From assembly GCA_023404705.1 (NCBI GenBank), contig JAEYAU010000021.1, positions 1-64,000 on the forward strand: a stretch of DNA of 64,000 nt, read 5' to 3'. The stretch's first letter is position 1, and every line of letters starts with the position of its first letter. Below the pieces are notes generated by a model, which saw only the letters and a program-made list of their open reading frames with translations, ran no database searches and was not told where the DNA came from. Source of the stretch: Pseudomonadota bacterium. GTDB taxonomy: Bacteria; Pseudomonadota; Alphaproteobacteria; Rhizobiales; Xanthobacteraceae. This document shows, in pieces, positions 9,198-15,782 of this stretch. The translations under genes and the position numbers were made by a program.

Positions 9198-9899
9198 CTA
9201 AAACAGCTTGGCCAAGATGCTCCTAATCGCCCAGAGCGCCCCTCCAGCCGCACCGGCAATCACGGCCACGTCCTTACACACTTCCGCGATATCATGCAGG
9301 AGCGGACGGAGATTGGTCGTCAACGTGGAGAGTCGGATATATCCTCTCTTGAGCTGCGCAAGGACGCCGTCCAGCTCAGCAACGACGGCCCGCTTCTCTT
9401 TGATCGGGTACTCATTCTTGTTCTCATCGCGCGCGATCTCATCCCGTACAATTTCGAGCTCTGAGATGAGCTGCTGAAAATCAGGCTGGTTATCTTTTAC
9501 GTTTACATATCGGTCGGCTGCCGGGACCTCTTGAAGCTTCAAATACGGCACCAGCGTCGCAATCAGATTCTCCGGGATGTCTCGGTATTTTCGCTGGATC
9601 GATTTAACGTAGTCGTTCGCGTGATTGATGAGGAACGCGACTCCTAACCATGTGAGTGCCGTGTACCCGTCGCGCACAAGCTCGACCGCATCATCTCCTT
9701 TCCGATCGGTAAATCGGATCAGACCGTGCAGAGCAAGCTCGTCGAGCCGCAGGAGGACAGTGTGCTGCGGCTCCAACCCTGCGAGCTGTTCAATGAGCTT
9801 CTCCGTTGCTGCGACGTAGCCCTCGGCCCGGAGTGTATTGAAAAGCAGCAAGAGCGTGATGTAGTGAAAGTCGGCGATATCGTGCTTGTCGACGAACAT
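9198..9899 (-). CDS. Hypothetical phage protein with C-terminal membrane segment
   Basis: A 233-residue protein when started at MFVDKHDIADFHY. The frame is open further upstream to 9974, but those residues (GKCHRGWYAGKESRW) look like non-coding translation, and AGGTGG lies upstream of the chosen ATG. The N-terminal half is helical and resembles a helix-turn-helix-like layout (LLRLDELALHGLIRF). The central part is charged (ELEIVRDEIARDENKNEY), and residues ~210-233 are hydrophobic (VAVIAGAAGGALWAIRSIL), a likely C-terminal membrane anchor. No family was recognised. It is the last gene of the minus-strand block and ends at the shared hairpin. Confidence 0.55.
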   Translation of the reverse strand: MFVDKHDIADFHYITLLLLFNTLRAEGYVAATEKLIEQLAGLEPQHTVLLRLDELALHGLIRFTDRKGDDAVELVRDGYTALTWLGVAFLINHANDYVKSIQRKYRDIPENLIATLVPYLKLQEVPAADRYVNVKDNQPDFQQLISELEIVRDEIARDENKNEYPIKEKRAVVAELDGVLAQLKRGYIRLSTLTTNLRPLLHDIAEVCKDVAVIAGAAGGALWAIRSILAKLF

Positions 9900-10032
9900 T
9901 CCAGCCTGCCACCTCGATTCTTTACCAGCGTACCAGCCGCGATGGCACTTGCCCATACCGGCGGGCCTTATCACGACCGCGTGTAGCCTCTACGGAATTT
10001 CTGATTTTCCGCGGCTCATTTCTGGTTTTCAG

Positions 10033-10055
10033 GAACGAAAGTTCTTGCTTCGTTC
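10033..10055. promoter_or_regulatory. Candidate operator dyad upstream of 53-aa gene
   Basis: GAACGAA (10033-10039) and TTCGTTC (10049-10055) form a perfect 7-9-7 inverted repeat. Overlapping copies of GTTCTTG occur at 10041 and 10052. The dyad lies about 60 bases before the start of a small plus-strand gene, in the divergent gap between it and the minus-strand gene ending upstream. The size suits a dimeric repressor. Function is inferred. Confidence 0.4.
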
Positions 10056-10117
10056 TTGTTTGCGTGTTATCCGCGTAGCGGACGGTTTTCCAGATTTCTG
10101 AAAGGAGAACTGTGCCT

Positions 10118-10279
10118 ATGCCCAAGTCCCGCTACCGCAAGCTTCGCGCCATCTGGCGCCTCATCCGGCGTCGCACCCGCGGCCTCCGGCGCATCTGCAT
10201 CACGATCTTCAGCATCGTGCTGGTCGCGAGCCGCATCATCGAGCTCGTCATGCGCATCCTCAGCAATCTGCTGGCCTAG
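10118..10279 (+). CDS. Small basic membrane protein, 53 aa
   Basis: The ATG at 10118 has AAAGGAGA 7-9 bases upstream, the clearest ribosome binding site in this region, and opens 53 codons. The first 26 residues are very basic (MPKSRYRKLRAIWRLIRRRT then RGLRR). Residues ~27-40 are hydrophobic (ICITIFSIVLVAS), and the C-terminus is amphipathic (IIELVMRILSNLLA). It lies alone on the plus strand among minus-strand genes and behind a dyad at 10033-10055, so it is probably a separately controlled transcript. An arginine-rich amphipathic membrane peptide could be a lysis regulator, toxin or superinfection factor; none of these is demonstrated. Confidence 0.55.
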   Translation: MPKSRYRKLRAIWRLIRRRTRGLRRICITIFSIVLVASRIIELVMRILSNLLA

Positions 10280-10313
10280 AGTGCGGTGCGGGGTGTTAGA
10301 GGATCTATGTCTC

Positions 10314-11036
10314 TTAGCTCAGCACACGCGCCGTTATGAAGTTCACTGCAATACCGACTGCCATCGTTAGAAGCACAGCGATCCCTATCACTTGGCGCCA
10401 GTGACGGGCACTCTTGCCGACTCTTTTGGAAGCGCCGATATCGAAGGTCAATTTGGGGAACATGCGTCCGTATGCGTAAATGCCGAATCCAAAGATTGCG
10501 CCACCCAAAACGAAGGCTCCGAACGAGGCGAGCTCTCGTTTCAGATCGATACCGAGTAATACGAAGAGGCCGCCTGCAATTATGAAGGCGGCCAGGTACG
10601 CTGCAAAGACGCTCGCTATCATGCCAGGGAAGGTTCCCATTGTGGCGCGAAGAGGTGAATACCACAGTCGCCTTCCTGCAAGGACGGTCTCGATTTGATT
10701 GCGAACTGCGATCCCGTGGTCGCGCTCGCCACTCACCACCAGCGATGCGGCGCTCTCTAGTTTTGGCTCCAGCTCCAACTCTACCCATCGGAAAACGCCA
10801 TCACGAAGGTCACGCGCGCTAATGCTGATGCCGCGGATCAGGCGGCTCTTGACATCGGGATCGCCGAGCAAAACCAATATTTGGGGGCTCTCGATTCGAT
10901 GATCGCCATCCAGCATGATCTTGATAGTTGGTTCTTTGCCGACGTAATCCTTTATGATGCCGATCAGGTCGATGAGTACACTCTCGTCGATCTCGAAAGC
11001 CCCACGGATACTGAGTCTGGACGAATAGTCGGCCAT
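10314..11036 (-). CDS. Hypothetical membrane protein
   Basis: A 240-residue protein, started at MADYSSRLSIRGAF because GAGGAAGG precedes this ATG at good distance; the frame is open to 11057. Residues 1-130 look like a soluble alpha/beta domain. The C-terminal part holds three hydrophobic segments (around FPGMIASVFAAYLAAFIIAGG, FGAFVLGGAIFGFGIYAY and VIGIAVLLTMAVGIAV). A cytoplasmic domain followed by a membrane hairpin or bundle is predicted. No family was recognised. It has no close neighbour in the same direction; a hairpin at 11108-11129 closes the transcript upstream of it, so it probably has its own promoter in 11037-11107. Confidence 0.6.
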   Translation of the reverse strand: MADYSSRLSIRGAFEIDESVLIDLIGIIKDYVGKEPTIKIMLDGDHRIESPQILVLLGDPDVKSRLIRGISISARDLRDGVFRWVELELEPKLESAASLVVSGERDHGIAVRNQIETVLAGRRLWYSPLRATMGTFPGMIASVFAAYLAAFIIAGGLFVLLGIDLKRELASFGAFVLGGAIFGFGIYAYGRMFPKLTFDIGASKRVGKSARHWRQVIGIAVLLTMAVGIAVNFITARVLS

Positions 11037-11107
11037 GTCGCGCCTTCCTCGGCCCAACGAAGTTACCGTCGCACCAATGGGGAGATTAGCGCCCGTTCAC
11101 GAAAAGA

Positions 11108-11129
11108 ACACCCCCGCTAAGAGGGGTGT
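11108..11129 (-). terminator. Rho-independent terminator, minus strand
   Basis: ACACCCC (11108-11114) pairs with GGGGTGT (11123-11129) around an 8-base loop. On the minus strand the hairpin is followed by TCTTTTC, the expected U-rich tract. It lies just past the stop of the coupled three-gene cluster at 11176-11755. Confidence 0.7.
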
Positions 11130-11175
11130 GAGTTTGTCCGCATCCGGAATTTCGGGGAGGATCGACGGTGCGGAG

Positions 11176-11277
11176 CTAGAAGGCCCAGAGCAGGGCCACC
11201 ATGGCCGCTACGGCAAGCGTAGCGCGAACCGTCGGCCAGAAGTCCGGCGGGCGCGATGTGCGGCGGAGCCAGGTCAT
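11176..11277 (-). CDS. Small membrane protein, 33 aa, coupled
   Basis: The ATG overlaps the stop of the upstream 58-aa gene as ATGA and opens 33 codons: MTWLRRTSRPPDFWPTVRAT then a hydrophobic helix (LAVAAMVALLWAF) to the stop. A single membrane-spanning segment with a basic N-terminus gives the predicted orientation N-in. The four-base overlap, the position as last gene of a coupled trio and the terminator after it argue that it is translated. Tiny membrane proteins at phage operon ends may act in lysis or host takeover, but nothing specific is shown. Confidence 0.5.
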   Translation of the reverse strand: MTWLRRTSRPPDFWPTVRATLAVAAMVALLWAF

Positions 11278-11450
11278 GCAACCCCCCGCACGGTCATCTC
11301 GGGATTGAGTTCTCGGGTGTCTTCATCCCTGCACAGGGCAGAGCAGAAGTAGCGGCCAAGACGCTCGTAGGCTTCGTCTTGGAACAGCTCTTGGCAATGT
11401 GCGCAACGGCGCGGCATGCCCGCACGAGCCCAGCGAGAGAGGAGCTGCAT
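11274..11450 (-). CDS. Small zinc-finger protein, 58 aa
   Basis: A 58-residue protein with C16-x2-C19 in RRCAHCQELF and C36-x3-C40 in YFCSALCRDED, a likely four-cysteine zinc site. The longer open frame to 11786 is not used, because the ATG at 11450 overlaps the upstream TAA by one base (TAATG) and the upstream residues are a shadow of the neighbouring gene. The spacing of the second pair (YCS/FCS-x2-C) matches that of the 80-aa phage protein at 14467-14709, so the two may be related. Nucleic-acid binding or host-protein binding is possible; the function is unknown. Confidence 0.6.
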   Translation of the reverse strand: MQLLSRWARAGMPRRCAHCQELFQDEAYERLGRYFCSALCRDEDTRELNPEMTVRGVA

Positions 11451-11755
11451 TAGGCCCTCCGCTCGTTGATGCGCTCCCCGAGCTGGCATGACCAGCCGGA
11501 GAACTTCCATTTCGTGTAGAGCGGATGCTCTTGCGCGAAGCGCCGGGCGGAGACGAGCCCCACGGGGCTCATGCAGGCGCCCATCGTGATGTCGCTCATG
11601 GTGGAGTCGGTGACGACTTCCTTGACGCAGACGGACGGGTGATCCGCCATGCAAAGCTTCGCCCAAAGCGTGACGAGGGGCGATTGCGCTTGTGCTCTTG
11701 CCGGAAAGTAGGACACGAGCACGCAGAGCAGCAGAACGCGGACAACGGTGTCCAT
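11450..11755 (-). CDS. Small secreted protein with four cysteines
   Basis: A 101-residue protein with a clear signal peptide (MDTVVRVLLLCVLVSYFPAR then AQAQ, a probable signal peptidase I site after AQA). The mature part, ~77 residues, contains C35, C43, C61 and C89 and a conserved-looking end, HPLYTKWKFSGWSCQLGER. Two periplasmic disulphides are plausible. AGGAGG lies 6 bases before the ATG, the strongest ribosome binding site in the block. It is the first gene of a coupled trio (secreted, zinc, membrane) ended by a terminator. A Rz1-like spanin was considered, but there is no lipobox. Function unknown. Confidence 0.65.
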   Translation of the reverse strand: MDTVVRVLLLCVLVSYFPARAQAQSPLVTLWAKLCMADHPSVCVKEVVTDSTMSDITMGACMSPVGLVSARRFAQEHPLYTKWKFSGWSCQLGERINERRA

Positions 11756-11814
11756 GGTGCGGCCTCCTGTTGAGGATCTTCCGCACCCAATTGTCTCATC
11801 TCTTCATCGGCGCT

Positions 11815-12102
11815 TCAGAATTGTCCACCCACAGCGATATCGAAATCAGTTTGTGTCAACGGCGCCTGAAATGTCTTCTTATCGTGGCATGGGCCGCATA
11901 GGAGTTCGAGATCCCGCATCGTCACGTCGAGGCCATAGCGCTTGTGATGGACGTCGAGAGTGCCCTCAGTCTCGCCACAGCCCTCGCAGTGGAGGAAGCC
12001 CAATTCCTTCTCCTTGAGGTGCATGATGTAGGGTCGCAGCACATGCACATCGTTCCTGTTAATGTCGTGTAGCTCCCGTTCGGCTGTAGTCAGTTTGCGC
12101 AT
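11815..12102 (-). CDS. HNH endonuclease-like protein
   Basis: A 95-residue protein with C39-x2-C42 (LHCEGCGET), H52-H53 in TLDVHHKRYGLD, and C69-x2-C72-H73 in LELLCGPCHDKK. This is the core of the small HNH family in which four Cys bind a structural zinc and the HH/H residues hold the catalytic metal. The first ~30 residues form a helix before the core. Phage HNH proteins may act in packaging, nicking or homing; a stand-alone 95-aa form next to no terminase does not decide between them. No ribosome binding site is obvious at this ATG, so a slightly different start is possible. Confidence 0.7.
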   Translation of the reverse strand: MRKLTTAERELHDINRNDVHVLRPYIMHLKEKELGFLHCEGCGETEGTLDVHHKRYGLDVTMRDLELLCGPCHDKKTFQAPLTQTDFDIAVGGQF

Positions 12103-12265
12103 TTCTGATTTTTGCGACGCTTCTAAAAGCTCCGCCGGTCCCCTAATTCCCTCCCGTCTCCCCCCGCAAAAGTGTCTCTTCCTCTCTCCGGTCTTGTCCC
12201 TTGCTCCCCCTGGGGTGCTTGTTCCTTGATCCTGTGAGTGATGATTTTTAGCGAGCGCGGCGCGC

Positions 12266-12518
12266 TGAAAACTGAGCAGGTGTGCTGACTACTCCTTATT
12301 GAGATAGTCGCTGATAATTGAAACGACCTCGTCGACCGTTGACGCGATGTGGGTGTCTTCACCCCAACCGATCTTATATCCAAGCGTTACGATGAACCCG
12401 TTGCTGACCTGTTGAACGTTGAACCGCATCTTCTGCGGCTCCTTGTTTGGCGTCGCGCCAGATGAAATTGCGCCTGTTGGCATATTGCTGTGAGTGATTA
12501 GATCCTGCTCAGTTTTCA
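12266..12518. repeat. 15-bp perfect inverted repeat flanking a 46-aa gene
   Basis: TGAAAACTGAGCAGG at 12266-12280 is the exact reverse complement of CCTGCTCAGTTTTCA at 12504-12518. In addition CTGTGAGTGAT occurs as a direct repeat at 12232-12242 and 12488-12498. The arms enclose the small gene at 12289-12429. No target duplication or transposase is seen. Confidence 0.7.
12289..12429 (-). CDS. Hypothetical 46-aa phage protein
   Basis: A 46-residue protein starting MRFNVQQVSNGFIVTLGY and ending ISDYLNKE. The frame is open to 12597, but AAGGAG lies 9 bases before the ATG at 12429, and codons further up overlap an inverted repeat, so the short form is preferred. It is predicted to be one compact beta-beta-alpha unit with a Gly-Trp-Gly turn. 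It is unrecognised. It stands alone between two long non-coding stretches and is flanked by the 15-bp inverted repeat at 12266 and 12504. Confidence 0.55.
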   Translation of the reverse strand: MRFNVQQVSNGFIVTLGYKIGWGEDTHIASTVDEVVSIISDYLNKE

Positions 12519-12894
12519 ACGAACCGCGTGGTGCGGAAGCGAATGCTCGATCCTTCAAGCACTCACTTCCGCGTCGGAGCCCGGTATGGGAGGCCAAGTT
12601 TTATCGTCCTGTGCCCGCAGGGACGCCAACGCTTGCGTGCTGGTCGGGAGATAGATGGCGGCGAGTTGGTTTCGTCCTAGCGGGCGGCGCACCAACTGGC
12701 ACCGCGGGCTAACAGCCATCCCCTCCCTCGATCAGCAAACAAAAAACTCTCTGGACGGGGTGCGAACCTTGCGGCTCGCAGCTCCCTCCAAAGAGTTCTT
12801 CTATGGGAGCTTCCCGTCCGCGCTGCTTTAGCGCACTTCTATGGTAGCATCTCGCCGGAGCTCGCCAGGGCAGGGGTGTGGATAGCTCACATTC
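12519..12894. other. Non-coding stretch of the phage block
   Basis: No supported gene. It contains imperfect dyads (GCGGAAG near 12534 and CTTCCGC near 12577), the minus-strand terminator at 12745-12797, and a further short stem, GCGCT (12820-12824) and AGCGC (12830-12834). The part nearest 12894 lies downstream of the next minus-strand gene. Confidence 0.5.
12745..12797 (-). terminator. Long structured terminator, minus strand
   Basis: The outer arms AACTCTCTGGA (12745-12755) and TCCAAAGAGTT (12787-12797) pair with one mismatch. Inside them, GGGGTGCGA and TCGCAGCTCCC pair in part. On the minus strand the stem is followed directly by TTTTTTG. It ends the transcript of the genes at 12895-13918. 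Its 53-base length and inner pairing are more elaborate than a minimal terminator. Confidence 0.65.
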
Positions 12895-13371
12895 CTATGG
12901 GCGTTCTTTGAATTCCGCGCAGTAGGCTTCTTTGCCGATTCGTAACACCGCGGCGAGGATGAGAGCGACGAGCGGCACGACTGATGCTGCAACGGCGCCA
13001 ATGCTTGCCCCGACAGCGCCGGCTATAGCGCCAACAACGACCACATTCGTGGCGTGCCCCTGCTTCGCTAGGCTGCTTCTCAAAGAGGAGTATTTCTTAT
13101 CGTTCGTGCAGAGTAGCAGGTGCATCTCGTTCTTCACGCGACCCCACATGGAGGCTGCCATGAAGACGGTCGGGCCTCCCTTGCGGACGATGCCTTCGCG
13201 CTTCATGTCTAGAAGCCTGCCAATCTGGCGCCCGAGCTGGTCAGTTCTACCCTCGGAGATTGACTGCTCGATGTGCTCTCTGCCTCCGCCGGCCTCGCCG
13301 ACGACAATCTGAATTAGATCGCCGGGATCGAGCGTTTGGATAGCGGCAAGAAATTGCGCTTCCTCGTCCAC
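12895..13371 (-). CDS. Hypothetical protein with C-terminal membrane region
   Basis: A 158-residue protein starting at GTG with GGGGG just upstream. The N-terminal ~110 residues are soluble (DEEAQFLAAIQTLDPGDLIQ; later NEMHLLLCTNDKKYSSLRSS). Residues ~108-145 are strongly hydrophobic and Ala/Val/Gly-rich (VVVVGAIAGAVGASIGAVAA and on), enough for one long or two short membrane segments. A short basic tail follows. Nothing was recognised. It is the last gene of a three-gene run that ends at the 12745-12797 hairpin. Confidence 0.6.
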   Translation of the reverse strand: MDEEAQFLAAIQTLDPGDLIQIVVGEAGGGREHIEQSISEGRTDQLGRQIGRLLDMKREGIVRKGGPTVFMAASMWGRVKNEMHLLLCTNDKKYSSLRSSLAKQGHATNVVVVGAIAGAVGASIGAVAASVVPLVALILAAVLRIGKEAYCAEFKERP

Positions 13372-13384
13372 CTGTACCCCCAGG

Positions 13385-13675
13385 TCATCTGTCCGCAGTT
13401 GGCGGCGGTTCCGGCGCTTTCGGCCAGGCAGCCTCGATCAGTGCCTCGTATCTCGTCCTAAAGGACTTGAACCAACCGTCCTTAAATGCTCGCTTCATGT
13501 CGTCGTTGGGCGCGATAGGCACGATGGCATAGCCCGCATCGCGCAATACAGCCTTGAAGATGTACGCGCCGAGAATATCGCCGAGCTGCGCCCCGCCAGC
13601 AGGCGGCTTCAGGACGTTCTTGATGTAGCCAGTGATCTCCACCGAGGCCTGCTTGGCATCCAGCGGCATCGTCAT
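13385..13675 (-). CDS. Hypothetical phage protein, 96 aa
   Basis: A 96-residue soluble protein, MTMPLDAKQASVEITGYIKN at the start and Pro-rich at the end (PKAPEPPPTADR). The middle is helical with DGWFKSFRTRYEAL. AGGGGGG precedes the first ATG; a second in-frame ATG two codons later is also possible. It starts 9 bases after the upstream gene and 13 bases before the next, so the three genes form an operon. Function unknown. Confidence 0.55.
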   Translation of the reverse strand: MTMPLDAKQASVEITGYIKNVLKPPAGGAQLGDILGAYIFKAVLRDAGYAIVPIAPNDDMKRAFKDGWFKSFRTRYEALIEAAWPKAPEPPPTADR

Positions 13676-13684
13676 CGCGCCCCC

Positions 13685-13918
13685 TCACTTCATCCTCTTC
13701 AACAGCCGAGCCGCCTCGATCCCCGAGAGCACCCGCCCGCGCATGTCCTTGGGCACTTGCTTGGCCGTCTTGTCATCGAGCTCGTGCGCTTCGACGAACT
13801 CGCCCTCGTGTCCCGCGATATTGGCCTTGAGCCTCGCGAACATGAGACTCTGGGCTTCTTCGATACGCACGCGGGGCTCACCGTCGACACGGTGCACCAA
13901 CCAATACAGACGCGACAT
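13685..13918 (-). CDS. Hypothetical phage protein, 77 aa
   Basis: A 77-residue protein starting MSRLYWLVHRVDGEPRVRIE with GAGGA nine bases before the ATG. It has a beta-hairpin-like N-terminus, then charged helices and a basic end (RLLKRMK). It is the first gene of the 13918-12895 operon and lies about 100 bases downstream of the terminator at 14019-14042, so a promoter is expected in 13919-14018. Not recognised. Confidence 0.55.
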   Translation of the reverse strand: MSRLYWLVHRVDGEPRVRIEEAQSLMFARLKANIAGHEGEFVEAHELDDKTAKQVPKDMRGRVLSGIEAARLLKRMK

Positions 13919-14018
13919 TTCACAAGATCCTCAGCCACCCGGGCGTAGGATAGCGGGTGCCTGCCCACGTCGCTAGTCGATCGTTGAAGGGCGGGAAGCC
14001 AGTCTATGCATACAGAAG

Positions 14019-14042
14019 AACCGCGCTTGGGGAGGCGCGGTT
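14019..14042 (-). terminator. Rho-independent terminator, minus strand
   Basis: A perfect 8-bp stem AACCGCGC (14019-14026) and GCGCGGTT (14035-14042) with an 8-base loop. On the minus strand it is followed by CTTCTG. It lies seven bases past the stop of the zinc-finger gene and ends the six-gene recombination-type operon. Confidence 0.7.
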
Positions 14043-14048
14043 GCTTCG

Positions 14049-14459
14049 TTAGAGGCCATGTTGTGCACGGAACGTGGCCAGAATGTCTTGGTGCCGATCC
14101 AAGGGATTTGGGCAGAGGTCATCTAGCGGGATGGCGACGATTGCTTTGCATAGTCGAATGTCAGCCTCACCAATGTGGACCTCTCGACCGAAGTAGCCGT
14201 TTAGACGCTTGTAGAGCTTCTTGCGTGTGATGCGGCCGGACTTCCAGAGGGGGTCGATGTGGGCATGAGCCTTCACACGCCATTGGCGCAGCTCCTTGTT
14301 GGCCATCGTTCCGAGAGGCGTTTTCGTGTTGTTGTGGCACCCGACGTAAGCGTTGTCCTTGCGACAGTACCAAGCCATGTACGAGCGGCCGTAGCGTCTG
14401 CCATAGATCACCTCGTTGGGGACCCACTGTGCCGGCTCACCACAATAGGGACACTTCAT
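14049..14459 (-). CDS. DUF3268-like zinc-finger protein
   Basis: A 136-residue protein. C3-x2-C6 (MKCPYCGEPAQWV) pairs with a second Cys set around C32 and C41 in AWYCRKDNAYVGCHNNT. It is followed by PLGTMANKELRQWRVKAHAH, DPLWKSG and a helical tail. This order (CPYC, Y(V)G.H..T..PLGT.A..ELR, AH..DPLW) matches my recollection of the DUF3268 zinc-finger-containing family common in phages. The ATG at 14459 was chosen over the longer frame because it begins the motif and lies seven bases past the upstream stop. The biochemical role of the family is not established. Last gene before the terminator at 14019-14042. Confidence 0.65.
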   Translation of the reverse strand: MKCPYCGEPAQWVPNEVIYGRRYGRSYMAWYCRKDNAYVGCHNNTKTPLGTMANKELRQWRVKAHAHIDPLWKSGRITRKKLYKRLNGYFGREVHIGEADIRLCKAIVAIPLDDLCPNPLDRHQDILATFRAQHGL

Positions 14460-14466
14460 ACATTTG

Positions 14467-14709
14467 TTAGAGCTGCACCGTCGGCGGCACCGGCCCGTCC
14501 ATCCGTGCCACATCCTGCTCATGGCCGTAGGTGCCGTCGTTCTTCGCTTCGTTCATGCACATGCCCGAGCAGTAGTGTTTCTGGAATGGCGTGAGCCTGG
14601 TGGGGCAGCGGAGGCACGTGCGCGGCGCCGTGGTCCTGAACTTGTCGGCCTCTTCGAGCGCCTTCTTGAGGAAGTTGGGGCGGTAGTCCTTGGGATTGAT
14701 CTTGGTCAT
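14467..14709 (-). CDS. Small zinc-finger phage protein, 80 aa
   Basis: An 80-residue protein: a charged helix (DYRPNFLKKALEEADKF), then C32-x2-C35 (TCLRCPTRL) and C47-x3-C51 (HYCSGMCMNEA), and a Pro-rich tail. The open frame to 14841 runs through the upstream gene and is not credible; the ATG at 14709 is four bases past the upstream stop. The four-cysteine pattern is close to that of the 58-aa protein at 11274-11450. It probably binds zinc; whether it binds nucleic acid is unknown. Confidence 0.6.
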   Translation of the reverse strand: MTKINPKDYRPNFLKKALEEADKFRTTAPRTCLRCPTRLTPFQKHYCSGMCMNEAKNDGTYGHEQDVARMDGPVPPTVQL

Positions 14710-14713
14710 ACGT

Positions 14714-14941
14714 TCAGTAAGTCGGGGTTTTGTAGACCACCTCGACAGCAACGACTCTCCTCTCAAAAAGGGCTCTATTAGGCGATGGCTTCTCAGCGTC
14801 GAGCCGCTTACGTTCCGCTTCTGCCTTCTTCTTGTCGGCAAAGATCGGAAGCCGTTGCTGTCTATCTTGTACGCTTCCCCAAATCAGCTTTCGTCCACCG
14901 AGATTCGTCACAGCCCATGCCTTGAACTTGATCTCACTCAT
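14714..14941 (-). CDS. Hypothetical phage protein, 75 aa
   Basis: A 75-residue protein, MSEIKFKAWAVTNLGGRKLI at the start, then a Lys/Glu/Arg-rich helix (KKKAEAERKRLDAEK) and a beta-type end (VVAVEVVYKTPTY). The layout (strand pair, charged helix, strand) resembles small phage proteins that span a sheet with one helix. Three bases separate it from the upstream stop. Not recognised. Confidence 0.55.
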   Translation of the reverse strand: MSEIKFKAWAVTNLGGRKLIWGSVQDRQQRLPIFADKKKAEAERKRLDAEKPSPNRALFERRVVAVEVVYKTPTY

Positions 14942-14944
14942 AAG

Positions 14945-15340
14945 CTAGTGCGGCAAGTAGCCGGCGGCCTGCGGATCAGGAAGGGGCACTCCCGTCTCCG
15001 CGCAGATCCGCTCCAGATACTCGCCGAATTCCAATTTTGATAATGTCTTCGTTGTCGGCTCCAGCTCGACCTTCTCACCCATCACAGTGGCAAATCGATG
15101 CGGCAAGAACTTCGTCTTGGCCCACTGGTGCAGCTCCTCAGGGGTGTGGCCCGTCTCCTGCGAAATCACGCCCAGATAGACCCAGTAATAGTTGTGCTGC
15201 GATCGGGTGCGGACTGGGATCACTGGCTCGATGCGGAGCTGCTTGCCCTCGTTGCTCCTCAGCCACTCTTTGAGGCGAGCAACGGCGAGGTTTGAACCGA
15301 AGTGGAGACCGCCGTTACGTGCCGTAGCAAGGAAGACCAT
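14945..15340 (-). CDS. NinB-like or related phage recombination accessory protein
   Basis: A 131-residue protein. The central segment RTRSQHNYYWVYLGVISQET then GHTPEELHQWAKTKFLP is the recognisable part. Phage proteins carrying R(T/S).(Q/A)(Q/H)N.YYW...(I/V)S.(E/D)TG.(T/E)...(E/L)H...K..FL are common next to nucleases and single-strand binding proteins and include the NinB/Orf group. The end, LSKLEFGEYLERICAETGVP then LPDPQ, also fits that group. The location between an unknown acidic-tailed protein and small zinc proteins in a nuclease operon agrees. Assignment to NinB itself is uncertain; a related unnamed family is equally possible. Confidence 0.5.
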   Translation of the reverse strand: MVFLATARNGGLHFGSNLAVARLKEWLRSNEGKQLRIEPVIPVRTRSQHNYYWVYLGVISQETGHTPEELHQWAKTKFLPHRFATVMGEKVELEPTTKTLSKLEFGEYLERICAETGVPLPDPQAAGYLPH

Positions 15341-15344
15341 ACGG

Positions 15345-15782
15345 CTAGATGTTTATCGTCCGGCCCTCGTCTTCTGAGGGGATCGGATCCTCATCATCAT
15401 CGGTGTCGGCTCGCTCGACCTCGCCGGCCGACACGCGGGTGATCTCAACGTAGTTTTTCGGTCCGATCTTCTTCATCTCAAGGATCAGCTCCTCACCCGG
15501 CTCAACAGCGGCCATAGCCTGCACGAAGTAGCTCGGGTCGACACCGCCCTTCTGCTTCATGTGGGTGTCGTATTGCTTCTTCTCGCCGTTCTCCTCGAAG
15601 ATGTAGCGCACGTAGAACCCATCATCGCCCTCTTCGCGCGGTGGCTTCCGGACGACCTTATCCTCGATGACCTTGACCTTGTGCGGGCCGGTGGATTTGA
15701 CGCCGCCGCCTGGCTGCTTGATGCCCAACTGAAGCCGGGGCAGGAGGCCCGACTTCAGCAAAATCTCCTTAGACGTTTTCAT
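15345..15782 (-). CDS. Acidic-tailed phage protein, possible ssDNA-binding role
   Basis: A 145-residue protein. The N-terminal part is basic (LLPRLQLGIKQPGGGVKSTG, then PHKVKVIEDKVVRK). The middle is beta-type (GFYVRYIFEENGEKKQYDTH, then ELILEMKKIGPKNYVEITRV), and the C-terminal ~25 residues are very acidic (ERADTDDDEDPIPSEDEG). A beta core with an acidic tail next to a RecB-like nuclease recalls single-strand DNA-binding proteins, but this is inference. It starts 14 bases inside the end of the nuclease gene, so they are co-translated. Confidence 0.5.
   Translation of the reverse strand: MKTSKEILLKSGLLPRLQLGIKQPGGGVKSTGPHKVKVIEDKVVRKPPREEGDDGFYVRYIFEENGEKKQYDTHMKQKGGVDPSYFVQAMAAVEPGEELILEMKKIGPKNYVEITRVSAGEVERADTDDDEDPIPSEDEGRTINI

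Noticed and set aside
10276..10788. A 170-codon minus-strand frame overlapping the membrane protein at 10314-11036
   Set aside because: It is out of phase with the gene that has a ribosome binding site and clear membrane segments; its composition is Arg/Ser-rich noise.
12123..12383. An 86-codon minus-strand frame next to the HNH gene
   Set aside because: It crosses the 15-bp inverted repeat and the 46-aa gene in another phase, and has no ribosome binding site or plausible composition.
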